A stretch of DNA of 64,000 nt from Bradyrhizobium oligotrophicum S58 (GTDB lineage Bacteria; Pseudomonadota; Alphaproteobacteria; Rhizobiales; Xanthobacteraceae), in contig NC_020453.1 of NCBI RefSeq assembly GCF_000344805.1, positions 3,877,001-3,941,000 on the forward strand, in the 5' to 3' direction. The notes beneath the pieces are model-generated. The model did not search any database. It saw only the letters and a program-made list of their open reading frames with translations, and was not told where the DNA came from. A program made the translations under genes and the position numbers. Every line of letters starts with the position of its first letter. Positions within the stretch are counted from its first letter, which is position 1. Positions 18,684-28,416 of the stretch are shown one piece after another.

Positions 18684-21071
18684 ATGTTCCGTCGTCATGC
18701 CCTCGGTGGCGTGAGCGTGATCGCCATGGAGCTCGTGCTGTTGCAGCCGGCCACGATCGCGCTCGCCCAGACCGCGGGGGAGTTGCCGTCCGTCACCGTC
18801 GACGCACCGCGCGCCGCGACACCGCGAGCCGTGCGCAAGCCGGCCGTGCAGGCCACGGCGGTCAGAACCCGCGCACCGAAACCGGCCGCTGGGTCCGTGG
18901 CCAGCACGTCCGTGCAGGGAGGAGCCGTGTCCGACCGTGCCTCCGGCGCCAGCGACGCACGCAGCCAGCTCGGCCAGTCGCCGTCCGGCCAGACCGCGAC
19001 GACGATCGACCGCAGCCGCTACGAGGACCGGCCCGCGTTTACCGTGAGCGACATTCTGCGCGAAAGTCCGGGCGTCTCGCTCAAGCAGGGCAACGGACCG
19101 CGCGATCTCGGCATCTCGATCCGCGGCTCCAATGCCCGCAACGGCTTCGGCATCCGCAACATCGCGCTGTTCGAGGACGGCTTTCCGGTCACCCAGCCCG
19201 ACGGGCTGTCGCGCAGCGACCTGATCGATCCGCACGCTTATGGCGCTGTCGACGTGATCCGCGGGCCGTCCTCGGCGCTCTACGGCAACTACGCGACCGG
19301 AGGCGCGATCAATTTCCGCACCCGCCCGGGCGGCAGCATCGACGGCGCTGAGATCGGCAGCGAAGGCGGCAGCTTCGGCTATCTCAGCAACTACCTGACC
19401 TTCGGCAAGAAGGTCGGCAATTTCGAAGGCTCGCTGTTTGCCAGCGACGTCCGCGGCGACGGCTATCTCGGCAACAGCTGGTTCAACACCCAGACAGTGA
19501 ACTTCCTCGGCACCTACAAGGCGACTCCGGACGACCGCTTCACGGTCAAGATCATCAACAACGACCTGTTCACGCGGCTGCCGATCCGGTCGTCGCTGAA
19601 CCAGTACTATCAAAACCCCTATCAGCAGGGTTGTGCCACGTCGACGGCTGCAGCCGCCGGCTGCGGCACGGTCACGCTGTTCAACAACGGGTTCAACAAC
19701 ACGGCTGGAACGGACAAGGAGACGGCGCTGCAGGCCGGCCTTGGCCGCAACGACCGCCGCACCATCGTGGGCGGGCGCTGGGAGCACGATTTCGACAACA
19801 ACACGACCTGGCGCAATCAGTTCGTGTTCGATGACCGCAACATCAGCCAGCCGACCGGCTCGACCAGCGCGGTTGGCGACTATCCATCCTACAACTACAC
19901 CAGCGACATCACCAGGCGCGGCGAGATCTTCGGCCTGGAATCGACCAGCTTCTTCGGCGCCTTCTACAATACGCTCACCGCGTCCGGAGACACGTTCAAC
20001 GTCATGCCGGGCGGCAACGGCACGCTCGGCCGCTTGTCGACCAACCTTCTGAGCGAGACGACGAATTTCGGCGTGCGGGCGCGCGAGGAGCTCAAGTTGA
20101 CGTCGGCCTTGACCGCGGTGGCCGGTCTCGGCTGGGAGCGCACCCATCTTCGGGGCGTGAACACGGCAGGGGGGACCGGGACGACGCTCACGACCGCGGA
20201 CCGGCAGTTCGACAATCTCGCGCCCGAGTTTGCGCTGCTCTACAAGGTGAACAGCGACTGGCTGGTGCGGGCGCGCGTCGCATCGGGATATGGCACGCCG
20301 CAGGTCTCGAACCTGTTTGTGCTCCCGAGCGGCACGGCCGGAAACAACACCAATCTCGCCTCGCAAAGCAATCTCGGCTACGATTTGGGCTTTGACTGGA
20401 CTCCCAACAAGTCGTTCACCCTGAGCGCAACCGGCTTCTATGAGTTCTTCCGCAACGAGATCGTCAACCAGGCGACGCCGATTGTCGGCGTGACCTATGC
20501 CTTCAATGCCCCGCGCTCGGAGCATCGCGGGGTCGAGCTGGCCGCTGACTGGAAATTCCAGCCCGGCTGGCGCTTCACGGCCGCCTACACCTATCTCGAC
20601 GAGATCTATACCGACTATACGGAGAACCTGACAAACGGCACGGTCTTCCGCTTCAACCGCGCCGGCAACAAGATCCCAGGGATTTCCCCGAATGAGCTGA
20701 CGGCCCGGCTGGGGTATGATCACGCCAGCGGAAGGCTTGCAGGGCTGGGTGCCTTCGTCGAGGTCCAGTGGAAGGATTCCTTTTATATGGACAACGCGAA
20801 CCTGCTGAAGGCGCCGGGCTATGAGCTGGTCAATTTAAACGTCCACTACAAGACCGACATCGCCTCCGAAACGTTCAAGACGCTCAACGTCTTCTTCGAG
20901 GTCCGCAACGTGTTCGACCGCACCTACATCGCATCGGCCAACAACATCTCGAACTCGGTCACGAGTGCGGGTGTTCAAAATCCTGCCAGTGTTCTGGCGA
21001 ATACGACAGGCTCGATCTACGCCGGCTCGCCGCGCGCTTTCCTGGCGGGCATGAAGGTGGCATTCCGATGA
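18684..21071 (+). CDS. TonB-dependent outer-membrane receptor (putative copper uptake)
   Basis: This 795-residue receptor has a signal peptide (cleavage near ALAQ, residue 29), an Ala/Pro-rich linker, a plug domain with TVSDILRESPGVSLKQ and SALYGNYATGGAINFRTRPGG, and a beta-barrel ending in aromatic FR (MKVAFR). The ATG at 18684 follows GGGGAAG (18671-18677); an in-frame TTG nine codons upstream is rejected. The specific ligand cannot be read, but the PCu(A)C and DUF2946 neighbours point to copper. It overlaps the next gene by ATGA. Confidence 0.88.
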   Translation: MFRRHALGGVSVIAMELVLLQPATIALAQTAGELPSVTVDAPRAATPRAVRKPAVQATAVRTRAPKPAAGSVASTSVQGGAVSDRASGASDARSQLGQSPSGQTATTIDRSRYEDRPAFTVSDILRESPGVSLKQGNGPRDLGISIRGSNARNGFGIRNIALFEDGFPVTQPDGLSRSDLIDPHAYGAVDVIRGPSSALYGNYATGGAINFRTRPGGSIDGAEIGSEGGSFGYLSNYLTFGKKVGNFEGSLFASDVRGDGYLGNSWFNTQTVNFLGTYKATPDDRFTVKIINNDLFTRLPIRSSLNQYYQNPYQQGCATSTAAAAGCGTVTLFNNGFNNTAGTDKETALQAGLGRNDRRTIVGGRWEHDFDNNTTWRNQFVFDDRNISQPTGSTSAVGDYPSYNYTSDITRRGEIFGLESTSFFGAFYNTLTASGDTFNVMPGGNGTLGRLSTNLLSETTNFGVRAREELKLTSALTAVAGLGWERTHLRGVNTAGGTGTTLTTADRQFDNLAPEFALLYKVNSDWLVRARVASGYGTPQVSNLFVLPSGTAGNNTNLASQSNLGYDLGFDWTPNKSFTLSATGFYEFFRNEIVNQATPIVGVTYAFNAPRSEHRGVELAADWKFQPGWRFTAAYTYLDEIYTDYTENLTNGTVFRFNRAGNKIPGISPNELTARLGYDHASGRLAGLGAFVEVQWKDSFYMDNANLLKAPGYELVNLNVHYKTDIASETFKTLNVFFEVRNVFDRTYIASANNISNSVTSAGVQNPASVLANTTGSIYAGSPRAFLAGMKVAFR

Positions 21072-22306
21072 GGACAGACATGACAAGGACTACACGGATC
21101 CGCAGTGGCTTGCTCGGACTGGCGATCGCGCTGCTCTCTCCGCTCGCCGTTCAAGCCCAGATGGCGCACCAGCACGGATCTGATGCGGCCTGCGAGGGCA
21201 CGGAGCTCCGATGTGCGACCAAGGCGACGCCGTTCTTCGCCGAGGATGGCAAGCTCTGGCTGGCCTGGATGGCCGGAGGACGGGTGTCGGTGGCGAGCTC
21301 GACCGATGGCGGGAAGACATACTCCGCGGCCGTTCCGGTCACTGAACAGCAGCTCAATCTCGACTGGGGGCCCGACGCGAGGCCGAAACTGGTGGTCGAT
21401 GGCAAGGGCGCGGTCGTGGTGGCGTTCTCTGTCTTTCGCGACCAGGCCTTCAACGGACAGGTGCTCTACACCCGGTCGGACGACGGCGGGAAAAGCTTCG
21501 CGACGCCCCGTCCGATCACGTCTGATAACGAGAGCCAGCGCTTCGAGGCGCTGGCGCTCGACCAGGATGGCACCGTCTTCGTCGCGTGGCTCGACAAGCG
21601 CAACCGCGTCCCGGCCAAGGCCGCGGGGCGTCCTTACGAAGGGGCGGGCCTGTTCTTCTCGTCGTCACGCGACGGCGGCGCCACCTACGCCGAAGCCACG
21701 CTGGCCCAGGACAACACCTGCGAATGCTGCAGGCTCGGCCTCGCTTTCGCAGGACCCGGACGTCCGGTCATCGTCTTCCGCAACATCTTCGAGGGCAGCG
21801 TGCGCGACCACGCCGTGGTCACGTTCAGCGACCTCGGCACGCCAGGCGAGATCTACCGCGTCAGCACCGACGATTGGCAGATCAAGGCCTGTCCGCATCA
21901 AGGGCCGAGCCTGGCCGTCGCGCCGAGCGGCACCTACCATGTCGCGTGGTTCACCAACGGCAAGGCTCGCAAAGGCCTGTTCTATGCGCATTCGCGCGAT
22001 GGCGGACGCACGTTTTCGGAGCCGATGGCGATGGGCCAGGCCGACCGCAATCCGACGCGGCCCTATGTGCTCGTGACGTCGGACGCCACGACGCTCGCAT
22101 GGAAGGAGTTCGACGGCGAGCGCACCACGGTCATGGTCATGCAGTCCAAGGATGACGGCGAGACGTGGTCGAAGCCGCGCGCCGTCGCCAGCACGGACAA
22201 TGCCTCGGATCATCCGCTGCTCGTCGCCAATGGCCGGCAGGTGTTGCTGTCGTGGATGACGAAGGCGGGCGGCTATCGCTTGCAGGCGATCGGAGACGAG
22301 TCATGA
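21068..22306 (+). CDS. Exported BNR-repeat (sialidase-like) protein with CxCC motif
   Basis: This 412-residue protein has a signal peptide (cleavage near VQAQ, residue 31) followed by a beta-propeller with five Asp-box repeats (STDGGKTY, SDDGGKSF, SRDGGATY, SRDGGRTF, KDDGETW). Neither a sialidase RIP motif nor a catalytic pattern was seen, so enzymatic activity is doubtful. A CECC motif (C218, C220, C221), two N-terminal cysteines (C42, C49) and CPHQ suggest a metal or redox role. It overlaps both the receptor gene and the thioredoxin gene by ATGA, showing tight translational coupling. Confidence 0.8.
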   Translation: MRTDMTRTTRIRSGLLGLAIALLSPLAVQAQMAHQHGSDAACEGTELRCATKATPFFAEDGKLWLAWMAGGRVSVASSTDGGKTYSAAVPVTEQQLNLDWGPDARPKLVVDGKGAVVVAFSVFRDQAFNGQVLYTRSDDGGKSFATPRPITSDNESQRFEALALDQDGTVFVAWLDKRNRVPAKAAGRPYEGAGLFFSSSRDGGATYAEATLAQDNTCECCRLGLAFAGPGRPVIVFRNIFEGSVRDHAVVTFSDLGTPGEIYRVSTDDWQIKACPHQGPSLAVAPSGTYHVAWFTNGKARKGLFYAHSRDGGRTFSEPMAMGQADRNPTRPYVLVTSDATTLAWKEFDGERTTVMVMQSKDDGETWSKPRAVASTDNASDHPLLVANGRQVLLSWMTKAGGYRLQAIGDES

Positions 22307-22800
22307 AACGTGCATTGGCTGGCTTTGCAATCTTCGGCCTCGTCGCCTTGACGGCGTCGAGCACTGCGGCTCCGCCATCCTTGAAGCCGTTCGAGCGCGG
22401 CAGTTGGCGGGAGGTGCTGCGGGCCCATGCGGGTCGTCCGACCCTGATCCATTTCTGGGGTGTCACCTGCGGTCCCTGTAAGATCGAGCTGCCGCAACTC
22501 GGAAAGTTCATGGCGGACCATCCCGAGATCGACGTCGTGACCGTCAGCGCCGATCTCGTGCCCAATTTGAACGCTGCGACGCAGGCCATGCTCGACAAGG
22601 CCGGCCTCGCCGCGGCCGAGAACTTCATCTTCAACGACGATTATGTCGAACGCCTGCGGTTCGAGGTCGATCCCTCCTGGCAAGGCGACATCCCGCGCAC
22701 GATGCTCGTGACCCGCGACGGCTCGGTCGCCACGATCGAAGGCAGCGCCGAGATCAGCGACCTCGACAAATGGTCCTCGGAGCAGCTGCGGCCGCATTAG
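22303..22800 (+). CDS. TlpA-like periplasmic thioredoxin-fold protein
   Basis: This 165-residue exported protein has a signal peptide (residues 1-23, STAA) and a thioredoxin fold with the active site GVTCGPCKIELP (C56, C59). TlpA/ResA-type reductants keep periplasmic cysteines and copper sites reduced, for example during cytochrome oxidase assembly. The start at 22303 overlaps the preceding stop by four bases; the longer frame is a shadow. It is the last gene of the copper-type cluster. Confidence 0.88.
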   Translation: MKRALAGFAIFGLVALTASSTAAPPSLKPFERGSWREVLRAHAGRPTLIHFWGVTCGPCKIELPQLGKFMADHPEIDVVTVSADLVPNLNAATQAMLDKAGLAAAENFIFNDDYVERLRFEVDPSWQGDIPRTMLVTRDGSVATIEGSAEISDLDKWSSEQLRPH

Positions 22801-22910
22801 GGCGGCCGAGGGCGAAGTTGGCCGTCCGCGAACGTCGCGGCCGGCGGCAAGAGGGCGGCGTTTTCCGTTCATCCTCCACTTCAGCGGAACCGGTAAATTG
22901 ATTGGGAATC

Positions 22911-22930
22911 CGGCTGCTTAGCCGCTTTTT
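22911..22930 (+). terminator. Weak Rho-independent terminator after the copper-type cluster
   Basis: CGGCT and AGCCG pair around GCTT and run into C plus five T's. Flanking GATTGGGA and TCTCAATC can extend the stem across an internal loop. It lies about 110 bases after the thioredoxin stop and before proS. Confidence 0.5.
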
Positions 22931-23008
22931 CTCAATCCCAGCCTTGTGTTTTGCCGCCTGATCCGGTTTGACTGCGCCAGCCCGAACCGAATCTCGAAGG
23001 CCTCGCCC

Positions 23009-24343
23009 ATGCGTTTGTCGCGGTTTTTCCTGCCTATTTTGAAAGAAAATCCGAAGGAAGCCGAGATCGTCTCGCATCGGTTGATGCTGCGCGCCGGCAT
23101 GCTGCGGCAGGAGGCGGCCGGCATCTATGCCTGGCTGCCGCTGGGCTTCAAGGTCCTGAAGAAGATCGAGCAGATCGTGCGCGAGGAGCAGAACCGCGCC
23201 GGCGCGCTGGAGCTGCTGATGCCGACCCTGCAGCTCGCCGACCTCTGGCGCGAAAGCGGCCGCTACGACGCCTATGGTCCGGAGATGCTGCGCATCAGCG
23301 ACCGCCACAAGCGCGAGTTGCTGTACGGGCCGACCAACGAGGAAATGATCACGGAAATCTTCCGTGCCTACGTCAAGTCCTACCGCAACCTGCCGCTCAA
23401 TCTCTATCATATCCAATGGAAATTCCGCGATGAGCAGCGTCCGCGCTTCGGCGTGATGCGCGGCCGCGAATTCCTGATGAAGGATGCCTATTCGTTCGAT
23501 CTCGACGAGGCTGGCGCGCGGCGCGCCTACAACAGGATGTTCGTCGCCTACTTGCGGACGTTCGCGCGGATGGGTCTGAAGGGCATTCCGATGCGGGCCG
23601 AGACCGGTCCGATCGGCGGCGATCTCAGCCACGAGTTCATCGTGCTCGCCGAGACTGGCGAGTCCGGCGTGTATTGCGATCGCGATGTCCTCGACCTGCC
23701 GATCCCACAGGCCTCGGTCGACTATGAAGGCGACCTGACGCCGATCATCAAGCAGTGGACCTCGCTCTATGCGGCCACCGAGGACGTCCACGACGCGGCC
23801 CGTTTCGAGGCCGAGGTGCCGGCGGAGCGGCGGGTCCACACCCGGGGCATCGAGGTCGGCCAGATCTTCTATTTCGGCACCAAATATTCCGAGCCGATGA
23901 AGGCCCTGGTCGCCGGACCCGATGGGGCGGAAGTCACCGTTCACGGCGGTTCCTATGGCGTCGGCGTCTCGCGCCTGGCGGGAGCGATCATCGAGGCCTG
24001 TCACGACGATGCCGGCATCAAATGGCCGGAGGAGGTGGCGCCGTTCCGCGCCGTGATCCTCAACCTCAAACAGGGCGGCTCCGATACCGATGCCGCCTGC
24101 GAGCAGCTTTACCGCGATCTCCTCGCCAAGGGCGTCGACGTGCTCTATGACGACACCGAGCAGCGCGCCGGGGGCAAGTTCGCCACGGCGGACCTCATCG
24201 GCATCCCCTGGCAGATCATGGTCGGCCCCAAGAGCCTTGCTGAGGGCAAGGTCGAGGTGAAAACCCGCCACGATGGCGCGCGACAGATGATGTCGCCGGC
24301 CGACGTCGTGGCGCGGCTCGGCGTCGGACCATTGGTGGGCTGA
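23009..24343 (+). CDS. proS: Prolyl-tRNA synthetase (short, no insertion domain)
   Basis: This class II synthetase charges tRNA-Pro. At 444 residues it is the alphaproteobacterial short type, lacking the large editing insertion of the E. coli enzyme. Motif 2 lies in [20 protein letters not shown], and motif 3 in [17 protein letters not shown]. The ATG at 23009 has GAAGG eight bases upstream and gives the standard start [15 protein letters not shown]. In related genomes proS usually follows the mce/DUF1467 genes. Confidence 0.95.
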   Translation: MRLSRFFLPILKENPKEAEIVSHRLMLRAGMLRQEAAGIYAWLPLGFKVLKKIEQIVREEQNRAGALELLMPTLQLADLWRESGRYDAYGPEMLRISDRHKRELLYGPTNEEMITEIFRAYVKSYRNLPLNLYHIQWKFRDEQRPRFGVMRGREFLMKDAYSFDLDEAGARRAYNRMFVAYLRTFARMGLKGIPMRAETGPIGGDLSHEFIVLAETGESGVYCDRDVLDLPIPQASVDYEGDLTPIIKQWTSLYAATEDVHDAARFEAEVPAERRVHTRGIEVGQIFYFGTKYSEPMKALVAGPDGAEVTVHGGSYGVGVSRLAGAIIEACHDDAGIKWPEEVAPFRAVILNLKQGGSDTDAACEQLYRDLLAKGVDVLYDDTEQRAGGKFATADLIGIPWQIMVGPKSLAEGKVEVKTRHDGARQMMSPADVVARLGVGPLVG

Positions 24344-24437
24344 ACCGTTCGTTCGATCATCGGATTATCCACCGGGCTGCCTGTCCCCCTCAGGCCAATC
24401 CGGCCACAATCGGCCCGAATCATGGGATGATCGCGCA

Positions 24438-25718
24438 ATGGACGAAGCCATGACCGAACCCGTGCAGACTGCCCCTTTCGCCCCCTTCGAGTGGATGCTG
24501 TCGGGCCGCTATCTGCGTGCCCGGCGCCGCGAGGGGTTCATCTCCGTCATCGCGGGATTCTCCTTCCTCGGCATCATGCTGGGCGTCGCCACCTTGATCA
24601 TCGTGATGGCGGTCATGAACGGCTTCCGCAAGGAGCTGCTCGACAAGATCCTCGGTCTCAACGGGCATCTCCTCGTGCAGCCCCTGGAGTCGCCACTGAC
24701 CGACTGGAAGGACGTCTCCGACCGGATCGCGCAGGTGCAGGGCATCCGGCTGGCGGCGCCCGTGGTCGATGGCCAGGGCCTGGGCTCATCGCCGTTCAAC
24801 GCCTCGGGCGTGTTCATCCGAGGCATCCGCTCGCAGGACCTCACGAACCTGACGTCGATCGCCAAGAACATCAAGCAGGGCACGCTGGAAGGCTTCGACG
24901 AGGGCCAGGGTGTCGCCATCGGCCGGCGGCTCGCCGACCTGCTGTCGCTGCATGCCGGCGACAGCATCACGCTGGTCGCCCCGAAAGGCGCGGTGACGCC
25001 GATGGGCACGACGCCGCGCATCAAGCCCTACAAGGTCGCAGCCGTGTTCGAGATCGGCATGTCGGAATACGATTCCAGCTTCGTGTTCATGCCGCTCGCC
25101 GAAGCCCAGGCCTATTTCAACCGCAACAACGACGTCACCGCGATCGAGATCTTCACCAGCAATCCCGACAAGGTGGAGCAGTTTCGCAAGACGGTGACCG
25201 AGGCCGCGGGACGTCCGGTGTTCCTGGTCGACTGGCGCCAGCGCAATTCGACCTTCTTCAACGCGCTCCAGGTCGAGCGCAACGTGATGTTCCTGATCCT
25301 CACCCTCATCGTGCTGGTCGCTGCCCTCAACATCGTCTCGGGGCTGATCATGCTGGTGAAGGACAAGGGCCAGGACATCGCCGTGCTCCGAACCATGGGG
25401 GCGTCGCAGGGCGCGATCATGCGGATCTTCCTGATCACCGGCGCCTCGATCGGCGTGGTCGGCACGCTCACCGGCTTTGTCGTCGGCCTTTTGATATGCA
25501 TGAACATCGAGACAATCCGGCTGTTTCTGTCGTGGCTGACCAACACCGATTTGTTCGATCCGACGCTCTACTTCCTGTCGAAGCTGCCGGCCGAGATCGA
25601 TGCCGGTGAGACCAGCGCCGTCGTCATCATGGCCCTGACCCTGTCGTTTCTGGCCACGCTCTATCCCTCCTGGCGCGCCGCCCGATTAGACCCGGTCGAA
25701 GCGCTTCGCTACGAGTGA
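24438..25718 (+). CDS. lolC: Lipoprotein-releasing ABC transporter permease (LolC/E family)
   Basis: This 426-residue inner-membrane protein extracts outer-membrane lipoproteins for LolA. It has an N-terminal helix (residues about 32-55), a large periplasmic domain, and three C-terminal helices with the FtsX/MacB signature near [16 protein letters not shown]. Alphaproteobacteria usually have one such permease in place of separate LolC and LolE. An alternative start at 24450 would shorten it by four residues. lolD follows seven bases after the stop. Confidence 0.92.
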   Translation: MDEAMTEPVQTAPFAPFEWMLSGRYLRARRREGFISVIAGFSFLGIMLGVATLIIVMAVMNGFRKELLDKILGLNGHLLVQPLESPLTDWKDVSDRIAQVQGIRLAAPVVDGQGLGSSPFNASGVFIRGIRSQDLTNLTSIAKNIKQGTLEGFDEGQGVAIGRRLADLLSLHAGDSITLVAPKGAVTPMGTTPRIKPYKVAAVFEIGMSEYDSSFVFMPLAEAQAYFNRNNDVTAIEIFTSNPDKVEQFRKTVTEAAGRPVFLVDWRQRNSTFFNALQVERNVMFLILTLIVLVAALNIVSGLIMLVKDKGQDIAVLRTMGASQGAIMRIFLITGASIGVVGTLTGFVVGLLICMNIETIRLFLSWLTNTDLFDPTLYFLSKLPAEIDAGETSAVVIMALTLSFLATLYPSWRAARLDPVEALRYE

Positions 25719-25725
25719 GGCGCTG

Positions 25726-26427
25726 ATGGAAGAGCAGGGGGCAGAGGATGTACCGGTCGTTTATCTCCACGAGGTCAAGCGCCAGTACACGCAGGGCGAG
25801 AAGCAACTGATCATTCTGGACGGCGCCAAGCTCGCGCTGTGGCCCGGGCAGTCGGTGGCGCTGGTGGCGCCGTCGGGCTCAGGCAAGTCGACACTGCTGC
25901 ACATCGCGGGCCTGCTGGAGAGCCCCGACGAAGGCGAGGTCTATGTCGGGGGCGTGCCGACCTCGCAGTTGACGGACATCGAGCGCACCCAGATGCGCCG
26001 GACCGACATCGGCTTCGTCTATCAGTCGCACCGGCTGCTGCCGGAGTTCACGGCGCTGGAGAACGTGATGCTGCCGCAGATGATCCGCGGCCTGAAGCGC
26101 TCGGAGACGGTGAAGCGGGCGAGCGAGATCCTGGCCTATCTCGGTCTTGGCGAGCGCATCAAGCATCGTCCGGCCGAACTGTCCGGCGGCGAGCAGCAGC
26201 GCGTCGCTATCGCGCGGGCCGTCGCCAACGCTCCGCGGGCGCTGCTGGCGGACGAGCCCACCGGCAATCTCGATCCTGCGACCGCCGATCATGTCTTCAA
26301 CGCCCTGATGCAGCTCGTGAAGGCGACGCGGGTCGCGATGCTGATCGCGACCCACAACATGGAGCTGGCCGGCCGCATGGACCGGCGCGTCTCCATCGTC
26401 GCCGGCAAGGTCGTCGAGCTCGATTGA
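25726..26427 (+). CDS. lolD: Lipoprotein-releasing ABC transporter ATPase
   Basis: This 233-residue ATPase powers lipoprotein release with the upstream permease. Walker A is [12 protein letters not shown], the ABC signature is [14 protein letters not shown], and Walker B plus its glutamate is [12 protein letters not shown], all as in MacB/LolD ATPases. It is followed by a convergent dehydrogenase gene only 12 bases away. Confidence 0.94.
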   Translation: MEEQGAEDVPVVYLHEVKRQYTQGEKQLIILDGAKLALWPGQSVALVAPSGSGKSTLLHIAGLLESPDEGEVYVGGVPTSQLTDIERTQMRRTDIGFVYQSHRLLPEFTALENVMLPQMIRGLKRSETVKRASEILAYLGLGERIKHRPAELSGGEQQRVAIARAVANAPRALLADEPTGNLDPATADHVFNALMQLVKATRVAMLIATHNMELAGRMDRRVSIVAGKVVELD

Positions 26428-26439
26428 GTCTAGGCTCGG

Positions 26440-27522
26440 TCAGGGCCTGATCACCGTCAGCTTGAATGGGGCGCTGTTGGCAGCAGCATGCGCGACTGCG
26501 TCGTTGACGTGATCGAGGTCGAAGCAGGTCGCCTCGTACTGCCCGAGATCGAGCAGCCCGGCCCTGATCAGCCCAACGAGCTTGGTCGTTGCACTGGGTG
26601 GACACATCCAGACGCCGTGGATCGTGATGCAGTTGCGCATGATCCAGGGATAGGGCAGGTCGAGCCCGGCGCCGCCGAGCATGCCGACGCCGCCCATCAG
26701 CACCACGCGGCCGTACGGCCTGACGGTCATCATGGCTGAGCGCACCACGCTGGTCGCAACGGAGGGCGGCATGATATCGAGCACGCAGTCGATCCTTGCC
26801 GGCGAGGCGCGCTTCATCCGCTCGGTGTCCTCGTTCTCGTCGCCCGTGAGCCTGACCGGATGAACCCGGCTGCCGAACCTGCGCCGGAGCTCGGCCAGCA
26901 TGGTCTCGTTGCGGCCGGGCGTGACGACGGCGCCTGCGCCCATGGCCAGCGCGACCGCCACCGCAGCGCTGCCGAACCTGCCGGTGGCGCCGCTGATCAG
27001 CACGGTCTCGCCGGCCTGAAGATTGGCGGCGAGGAAGCCGCCATAGGGCACCAGCAACGAACCCAGTGCGCACCACTGTGCGGCGTCATCAGCGTCGATG
27101 CTGCCGATCGGCTTGGCATTTTCCGTCGGCACGCGCATGCGCTGGGCGAACGAGCCGTGGCGGAAATGCTGCTGCAGCTTGAGCCCGCCCGGACCGCGCG
27201 CGCTCCACCCTTGCAGCGTGATGTCGGGGGCCAGATCATCATCCCGCGAGCGCACCGTCGGATCGCAGAACACCCAGTCGCCGATCGCAAGATGCGTTGC
27301 ATCGGGACCGAGGGCGCTGACCCGGCCGATGCCTCCGGGCCCGGGGACGACGGGAAGCTCCAGCAGGTACTTCCGTTCGCCGCTGAACACCTCGTTCGCA
27401 TAGGACAGCACGCCGGCTGCAACGATGTCGACGATGACCTCGCCGGTGCCGAGCACGGGATCCTCGATGTGCTCGATCTCGAGCGGCGATCCGAAACGTT
27501 TCAGTACGGCGGCCTTCATCAT
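26440..27522 (-). CDS. Zinc-independent MDR family dehydrogenase/reductase
   Basis: This 360-residue medium-chain dehydrogenase/reductase has a GroES-like N-terminal domain and a Rossmann domain with VLISGATGRFGSAAVAVAL. The cysteines that bind catalytic and structural zinc in alcohol dehydrogenases are missing, so it resembles quinone-oxidoreductase-type members. The start at 27522 (tandem ATG ATG) follows GGAGAA; the longer frame runs through the divergent regulator's promoter. It is transcribed away from the MmyB-type regulator, which probably controls it. Confidence 0.82.
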   Translation of the reverse strand: MMKAAVLKRFGSPLEIEHIEDPVLGTGEVIVDIVAAGVLSYANEVFSGERKYLLELPVVPGPGGIGRVSALGPDATHLAIGDWVFCDPTVRSRDDDLAPDITLQGWSARGPGGLKLQQHFRHGSFAQRMRVPTENAKPIGSIDADDAAQWCALGSLLVPYGGFLAANLQAGETVLISGATGRFGSAAVAVALAMGAGAVVTPGRNETMLAELRRRFGSRVHPVRLTGDENEDTERMKRASPARIDCVLDIMPPSVATSVVRSAMMTVRPYGRVVLMGGVGMLGGAGLDLPYPWIMRNCITIHGVWMCPPSATTKLVGLIRAGLLDLGQYEATCFDLDHVNDAVAHAAANSAPFKLTVIRP

Positions 27523-27589
27523 CTTTCTCCATCCGCGATAGCGATGGCCGAACCTGCCGGTGTAGGCTGGGCGCTGAAGGCCTGGTATT

Positions 27590-27599
27590 ATCCTAGGAT
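27590..27599. promoter_or_regulatory. Candidate operator between dehydrogenase and regulator
   Basis: A perfect ten-base palindrome ATCCTAGGAT lies in the 123-base divergent gap, flanked by CCTGG on the left (27581) and CCAGG on the right (about 27611). Position and symmetry suit an autoregulated operator; binding is inferred. Confidence 0.45.
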
Positions 27600-27645
27600 T
27601 AGAGAGGCCCAGGATACGGTCCGAAATCAGCGGAGAGAATGAGCC

Positions 27646-28416
27646 ATGACGGATCCCCGACATGCGGAGTTCGGAAGTTTCCTGCGCTCGCGGCGTGAGA
27701 AGCTGACGCCGGACGCGGTTGGGCTCGCGGCCGGACGGCGGCGGCGTACTGCCGGGCTGCGCCGGGAAGAGGTGGCAGAACTCGCCGGCATCGGTGTCGA
27801 CTGGTACATCCGCCTCGAGCAGGGCCGGACCGTGAAGCCGTCCAGTTCGACCATCGACGCGCTGGCGCGCGCCTTGCGCCTCAGCAGAACCGAGCATGCT
27901 CATCTCAAGGCGCTGGCGCGTGATCCCGCGCGCAAGCCGTTCGTGCGCGAACAGGTGCCGGTCGGGTTATGCGAGCTGGTGCAGAGCCTGAACCAGCCGG
28001 CCTACATCACCGGGCGACGATGGGACGTGCTGGCCTGGAATGCCGCAGCTGACGAGATCTTCGGTTTCTCGCGGCTTGCTGATGAGGACCGCAACACCCT
28101 GCTGCTCGTGCTTTGCAAGCCCGACGCGCGCCTTCTGTTCGGCACGCACTGGAAGCAGCTGGCGAGACGCATGGTCGCGCAGTTTCGTGCGACGCATGAT
28201 CTGTGGGCCGGCGATCCCGCATTCGTGGATCTGATCGAACGGCTGCGAGATGGCAGCCGCGAGTTTCGGCAATGGTGGGCGGCCCACGACGTCGCCGGCC
28301 TGGCTGCTGGCGAGAAGCTGCTCGATCATCCAAGCAAGGGACATTTGACGCTGAAATATGCGACCTTCCAGGCCAACGATGATCCTGCGCTGAAGCTTGC
28401 GATCTACTACACGTGA
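27646..28416 (+). CDS. XRE-family transcriptional regulator with MmyB-like ligand domain
   Basis: This 256-residue regulator has an N-terminal helix-turn-helix (residues about 10-70, with TAGLRREEVAELAGIGVDWYI) and a C-terminal MmyB-like domain (PAYITGRRWDVLAWNAAADEIFG, HPSKGHLTLKYATFQ) of the type that binds a small hydrophobic ligand. Actinobacterial and rhizobial relatives repress a divergent dehydrogenase or reductase gene, the same arrangement seen here. Confidence 0.88.
   Translation: MTDPRHAEFGSFLRSRREKLTPDAVGLAAGRRRRTAGLRREEVAELAGIGVDWYIRLEQGRTVKPSSSTIDALARALRLSRTEHAHLKALARDPARKPFVREQVPVGLCELVQSLNQPAYITGRRWDVLAWNAAADEIFGFSRLADEDRNTLLLVLCKPDARLLFGTHWKQLARRMVAQFRATHDLWAGDPAFVDLIERLRDGSREFRQWWAAHDVAGLAAGEKLLDHPSKGHLTLKYATFQANDDPALKLAIYYT

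Noticed and set aside
21068..22306. Genuine exo-alpha-sialidase
   Set aside because: Asp-box repeats alone do not make a sialidase; no catalytic Arg triad or RIP motif was seen, and the genomic context is metal handling.
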